A stretch of DNA of 56,733 nt, taken from positions 18,869-75,601 of the forward strand of contig NZ_VCQV01000026.1 in assembly GCF_007845645.1 (NCBI RefSeq), given 5' to 3'. The translations under genes were made by a program, and so were the position numbers. This document shows, piece after piece, positions 54,152 through 56,733 of the stretch. The notes under the pieces were generated by a model, which was given only the letters and a program-made list of their open reading frames with translations, was not told the DNA's origin and searched no databases. Each line of letters begins with the position of its first letter. Positions within the stretch are counted from its first letter, which is position 1. The stretch is from Leekyejoonella antrihumi. Lineage in GTDB: Bacteria; Actinomycetota; Actinomycetes; Actinomycetales; Dermatophilaceae.

Positions 54152-54436
54152 GTTAGGACCTCACGTCGCGTCAGGAGCAAACGCGCCATCGATCAAGCAC
54201 ACCACCCCCGGACGCCTCATGCCACGAACGGCTTTCGGCTAGGTCAACCAGTGCGACTCGACAACGGCGACGATCACCGCAACGGGATCGGAAGCCGGAC
54301 ACCGTCAAGTCACATTGCGTGGTGTACGAGGGTGTGAATCCTTCGGGTGTTGCTAGGCGGTGAGTTCGCTGGCGGGCTCTATGGCGGTGTCCTCCTTCAT
54401 TGGGTGGCGCCGCCGGGCTTGCGACGGTAAACCGTG
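54152..54436. other. intergenic stretch without a recognised gene
   Basis: On the minus strand short overlapping frames end in VYRRKPGGATQ and then MKEDTAIEPASELTA (ATGA overlap near 54399-54402), but neither has an upstream body. They may be the tail of a lost gene. Nothing else is seen. Confidence 0.3.
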
Positions 54437-54466
54437 TTGACATGTGACTAATGGGTCACCTATTGT
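54437..54466 (+). promoter_or_regulatory. arsR promoter with operator in the spacer (probably leaderless)
   Basis: TTGACA (54437-54442) and TATTGT (54461-54466) are 18 bp apart. The dyad GTGAC-TAATGG-GTCAC (54444-54459) fills the spacer. Transcription should start about 54472-54475, at the GTG/ATG start codons, so the mRNA would have almost no leader. Confidence 0.6.
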
Positions 54467-54474
54467 GCCAGGTG

Positions 54475-54810
54475 ATGAACCTTGACGATGACGCCGTGTT
54501 CCGGGCCCTCGCCGACCCGACCAGGCGCCGCTTGCTCGATCTGCTCTTCATGCGGAACGGGCAGTCGCTGGGGGAACTAAAGGAGGAGTTCGAGATGAGC
54601 CGGTTCGGCGTGATGAAGCACCTCAAGGTGCTCGTCGAAGCCGATCTCGTCACGACGCGGCGCTCCGGACGCGCGACGCTGCACTTCCTCAACCCAGTGC
54701 CGATCCGGCTGGTGCACGACCGATGGATCGACAAGTACACCGAGCCGCGAGTCGCCGCGCTCACGGATCTCAAGGCCTCTCTGGAGCGGCACGAGGAGCA
54801 AAGCTCATGA
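54475..54810 (+). CDS. ArsR-family transcriptional regulator
   Basis: 111 aa from MNLDDDAVFRALADPTRRRL; a GTG three bases earlier is possible. The winged HTH is SLGELKEEFEMSRFGVMKHL (residues about 31-50) plus the wing VTTRRSGRATLHFLNPVPIR. No metal-binding Cys is present, so it is the non-metal ArsR type that usually controls an adjacent SRPBCC protein. Its stop overlaps that gene by ATGA. Its own promoter carries the operator. Confidence 0.92.
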   Translation: MNLDDDAVFRALADPTRRRLLDLLFMRNGQSLGELKEEFEMSRFGVMKHLKVLVEADLVTTRRSGRATLHFLNPVPIRLVHDRWIDKYTEPRVAALTDLKASLERHEEQSS

Positions 54811-55268
54811 CCACCACCGACACCGACCGCCACACGACGACCGAGCAGGTCTACCAGATCGTCATCAAGGCGTCGCCAGAGCAGATCTGGGACGCCATCA
54901 CCAAGCCGGAGTTCACCAGGCACTACTTCCACGGCGCGCGCATCACGGTCACGCAAGACCGCTACCACTCGCTCGGACCCGACGACTCCGTCTGGGATGA
55001 CGGCGCCGTGCTCGAGTGGGATCCGCCGCACCGCGTGGTGCACGAGTGGCGTTCGCTGTACGACGAGGCGGCGGGCGCCGAGCCCGCCAGCCGAGTCTCA
55101 TGGGAGATCACCGCGCGCGCCAATGGCACCTGTCTCCTGACTGCCGTGCACGACCTGCTCGAGCAGTCGCCGCGCACCGCCGAGGCCGTCTCGGGCGCCG
55201 GCTGGATGGGTGTGCTGTCGGCGCTGAAGACCCTGCTCGAGACGGGCGAGGAACTGCCGCTGTCGTAG
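54807..55268 (+). CDS. SRPBCC (AHSA1-like) family protein
   Basis: 153 aa from MTTTDTDRHTTTEQVYQIVI. KASPEQIWDAITKPEFTRHY and FHGARITVTQDRYHSLGPD form the START-like entrance. LEWDPPHRVVHEWRSLYDEA is the middle, and the C-terminal helix ends in TLLETGEELPLS. It is paired with the overlapping ArsR regulator and followed by a YCII protein, a frequent three-gene cassette in actinobacteria. Confidence 0.92.
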   Translation: MTTTDTDRHTTTEQVYQIVIKASPEQIWDAITKPEFTRHYFHGARITVTQDRYHSLGPDDSVWDDGAVLEWDPPHRVVHEWRSLYDEAAGAEPASRVSWEITARANGTCLLTAVHDLLEQSPRTAEAVSGAGWMGVLSALKTLLETGEELPLS

Positions 55269-55295
55269 CAGCGGACAACCGGAAGGACGATCGAT

Positions 55296-55619
55296 ATGGC
55301 GAAGTTCATCTATTTCTACCGAGGTCCGGCGACGTCGTTGTCCGACCTCACACCGCAGGAGGGTGCTGCCCGGACGGCCGCGTTCGGCGCCTGGATGGAA
55401 CGCGCCGGCGCGGCGCTGGTCGACGTCGGCGGTCGGTTCGGCTCCGGCATCTCGGTGCGGGACGACGGCACCGAGGAAGCGGCCGGCGACCTGACCGGAT
55501 ACACGATCGTCGAGGTGGCCGATCTCGCCGCGGCCAAGGCGCTGACCGCGGGCCTGCCGTTCCTTGCGGGCAACGACGGAAAGTGCGCGGTCGAGATCTT
55601 CGAGCTGAGAGCGATGTAA
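55296..55619 (+). CDS. YCII-related (DGPF) protein
   Basis: A 107-aa single-domain protein. MAKFIYFYRGPATSLSDL and WMERAGAALVDVGGRFGSG contain the beta-alpha core, and GYTIVEVADLAAAKALTAGL the second half. The family has a ferredoxin-like dimer fold with a possible catalytic His/Asp. It starts 27 bp after the SRPBCC gene, in the same operon. Function unknown. Confidence 0.9.
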   Translation: MAKFIYFYRGPATSLSDLTPQEGAARTAAFGAWMERAGAALVDVGGRFGSGISVRDDGTEEAAGDLTGYTIVEVADLAAAKALTAGLPFLAGNDGKCAVEIFELRAM

Positions 55620-55690
55620 CCCGGCTCGCTCGGGACGAGACCGATCGTCATCCGGCTGCGGCTCAGGCGCGGGTCGAGGGCGCCCGTCGG

Positions 55691-55832
55691 TCACCACCCG
55701 GTCTGGTCGCGCGCGAGCAACCCGAGCAGCACCTCATCGGCGAGCCCGCCGGTGAACCCAGCGCGCCGCGCGGCGCGCAGCATCGGCTCGTTGTCGGCCA
55801 GCGTCTCGATCTGCAGGGCGGTACACCCAGAT
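55691..55832 (-). pseudogene. GNAT acetyltransferase C-terminal fragment
   Basis: The minus frame reads TALQIETLADNEPMLRAARR then AGFTGGLADEVLLGLLARDQ before TGW-stop. N-x-x-M-x-R-x-A-x-x-x-GF is the usual end of a GNAT domain. The acetyl-CoA loop is missing. The rest of 55620-55927 has no other gene. Confidence 0.5.
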
Positions 55833-55844
55833 GCCAGCACAGGA

Positions 55845-55876
55845 AAATAAGGCCCGAGCACGCAGGTGACGGGCCC
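55845..55876 (-). terminator. terminator-like hairpin with T-rich tail
   Basis: On the minus strand GGCCCG and CGGGCC (55852-55857 and 55871-55876) form a stem followed by TTATTTT. No minus-strand gene ends here now, so it may belong to a lost gene. Confidence 0.5.
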
Positions 55877-55927
55877 TGATGGTCAAAGCGTGCACTGGTC
55901 TCGGCGCGAGAATGCGAGCACGCTGTG

Positions 55928-56733
55928 ATGGTGAACGAGATGGGGTCGACGGGGGCGTCACCGGATCTCAGCGGTAGGAGGGCGCCCGTTGCCCGGTGGG
56001 TCGTAGCTGTTGCGCTGCTGCAGGCACTGCTCTTGATCGGCACGAGCACCCGGTACGGATATCACCGAGACGAGCTGTATTTCATTGCGGCGGGCGGGCA
56101 CCCGGCACTCGGCTACCCAGATCAGCCGTCTCTCGTGCCCCTGATGGCGTGGTTGCTGAACCAGGCGGCGCCCGGATCTTTGCTCGTCCTTCGGCTCATG
56201 TCGGCGATCGCGTCCGCGTTATCGGCGGTTGTCGCCGGACTCGTCGCCCGTGAGATCGGCGGGAGTGCGCGCGCACAGGTGATCGCTGCCTCCTGCGCGG
56301 CAAGCTCGGCGTTCGCGCTGGCCGTCGGACACTTCGTCACGACGACGACCTTCGACCTGCTGTCGACAAGCGTGGCCCTCTGGCTGCTGATCCGAGCAGT
56401 CCGCCGAACCAGCGGGCCGTCACTTCTCGCAGCCGGGATGGTCGTCGGCCTGGGGGCGGAGGCGAAGCCCCAGGTGGCCGTCGTGGCGGTGATGGTGCTG
56501 CTCGCCTTCGCCGTCGTCGGTCCGCGTTGGCCGTTTCGATCACGCTGGCTGTATGGCGGGATCATCGCTGCCACCCTGCTGTTCGCGCCGTATCTTTGGT
56601 GGCAGGCCACGCACGGCTGGCCGCAACTCACGGTCGCGGCCAACATTGCCGGCTCCGCCGAGGGGGGTCGTCTCGGCTTCATACCGTTCCAGTTGGTCCT
56701 GGTCAGTCCGGTGCTCGTCCCGGTCTGGATCGC
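55928..56733 (+). CDS. GT39/ArnT-type membrane glycosyltransferase (partial, cut by window end)
   Basis: At least 268 aa from MVNEMGSTGASPDLSGRRAP and still open at the window edge. RYGYHRDELYFIAAGGHPAL and GYPDQPSLVPLMAWLLN form the first extracytoplasmic loop, whose Asp-Glu pair is the catalytic motif of the PMT/ArnT family. Several hydrophobic helices follow (about residues 23-41 and 75-270), with FVTTTTFDLLSTSVALWLLI. It would use a polyprenyl-linked sugar. The remaining C-terminus lies outside. Confidence 0.87.
   Translation, partial: MVNEMGSTGASPDLSGRRAPVARWVVAVALLQALLLIGTSTRYGYHRDELYFIAAGGHPALGYPDQPSLVPLMAWLLNQAAPGSLLVLRLMSAIASALSAVVAGLVAREIGGSARAQVIAASCAASSAFALAVGHFVTTTTFDLLSTSVALWLLIRAVRRTSGPSLLAAGMVVGLGAEAKPQVAVVAVMVLLAFAVVGPRWPFRSRWLYGGIIAATLLFAPYLWWQATHGWPQLTVAANIAGSAEGGRLGFIPFQLVLVSPVLVPVWI

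Noticed and set aside
54152-54436. Insertion-sequence end
   Set aside because: Short frames look like the tail of a mobile-element ORF, but there is no transposase body and no terminal inverted repeats.

Overview
The window is high-GC DNA with GTG starts, tightly overlapping genes and an actinobacterial gene set (mshB for mycothiol, the fdxA-dapC pair, typA, an IdeR/DtxR-type iron box, VanW and MMPL proteins). I read it as a chromosomal segment of an actinomycete, probably Micrococcales (Dermacoccaceae or Intrasporangiaceae are my best guess, from gene content only). There is no rRNA, tRNA, CRISPR array, phage module or intact transposon.

Layout. 1-8.3 kb is an accessory stretch: a 52-bp tandem repeat array, a CO-dehydrogenase-type FAD subunit, a MarR/DUF998 divergent pair, several GNAT and VOC genes, a deoxyribosyltransferase-like gene flanked by two copies of a palindromic element, and remnants of a methyltransferase and a SecD-like protein. 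8.3-22.4 kb is core genome, mostly leftward: gltA, dapC-fdxA, then a long run SDR-queA-typA-mshB-flavin reductase-vanW-FAD/FeS oxidoreductase. Only a rightward GNAT gene interrupts it. A striking inverted array of 21-bp repeats lies between that GNAT gene and the oxidoreductase. 22.4-36.4 kb carries soxR, a GNAT remnant, an isoprenylcysteine-type methyltransferase, a GH25 lysozyme, a copper cluster (membrane protein, YcnI, CopC), mutT and MMPL opposite a two-component system, padR-MFS, a pterin dehydratase, a VIT1 transporter and an iron-regulated siderophore-interacting protein.

36.4-40.2 kb is a decaying island: a frameshifted CoA-transferase and acyl-CoA dehydrogenase, plus fragments of a second dehydrogenase, an IclR regulator and a RelE toxin. 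It also holds a frameshifted Cys-containing small peptide gene next to a 63-aa membrane protein. 40.5-44.6 kb is panD followed by a leftward transport operon (DUF47-PiT-CBS protein-ArsB/NhaD permease) with a probable PhoP box. 44.6-56.7 kb holds a truncated cysteine hydrolase, a DsbA-like protein, a lipase maturation factor, a TetR/epimerase pair with two operators, SRPBCC and MDR proteins, a frameshifted dienelactone hydrolase, a MerR-VOC fusion, an ArsR-SRPBCC-YCII cassette, and the start of a GT39-type glycosyltransferase cut by the window end.

Many genes sit in regulator/target pairs whose operators can be read directly: MarR, SoxR, PadR, TetR, ArsR, iron box and Pho box. Several broken genes differ from an intact frame by only one base in a short G/C run, so some may be sequencing errors rather than real pseudogenes.
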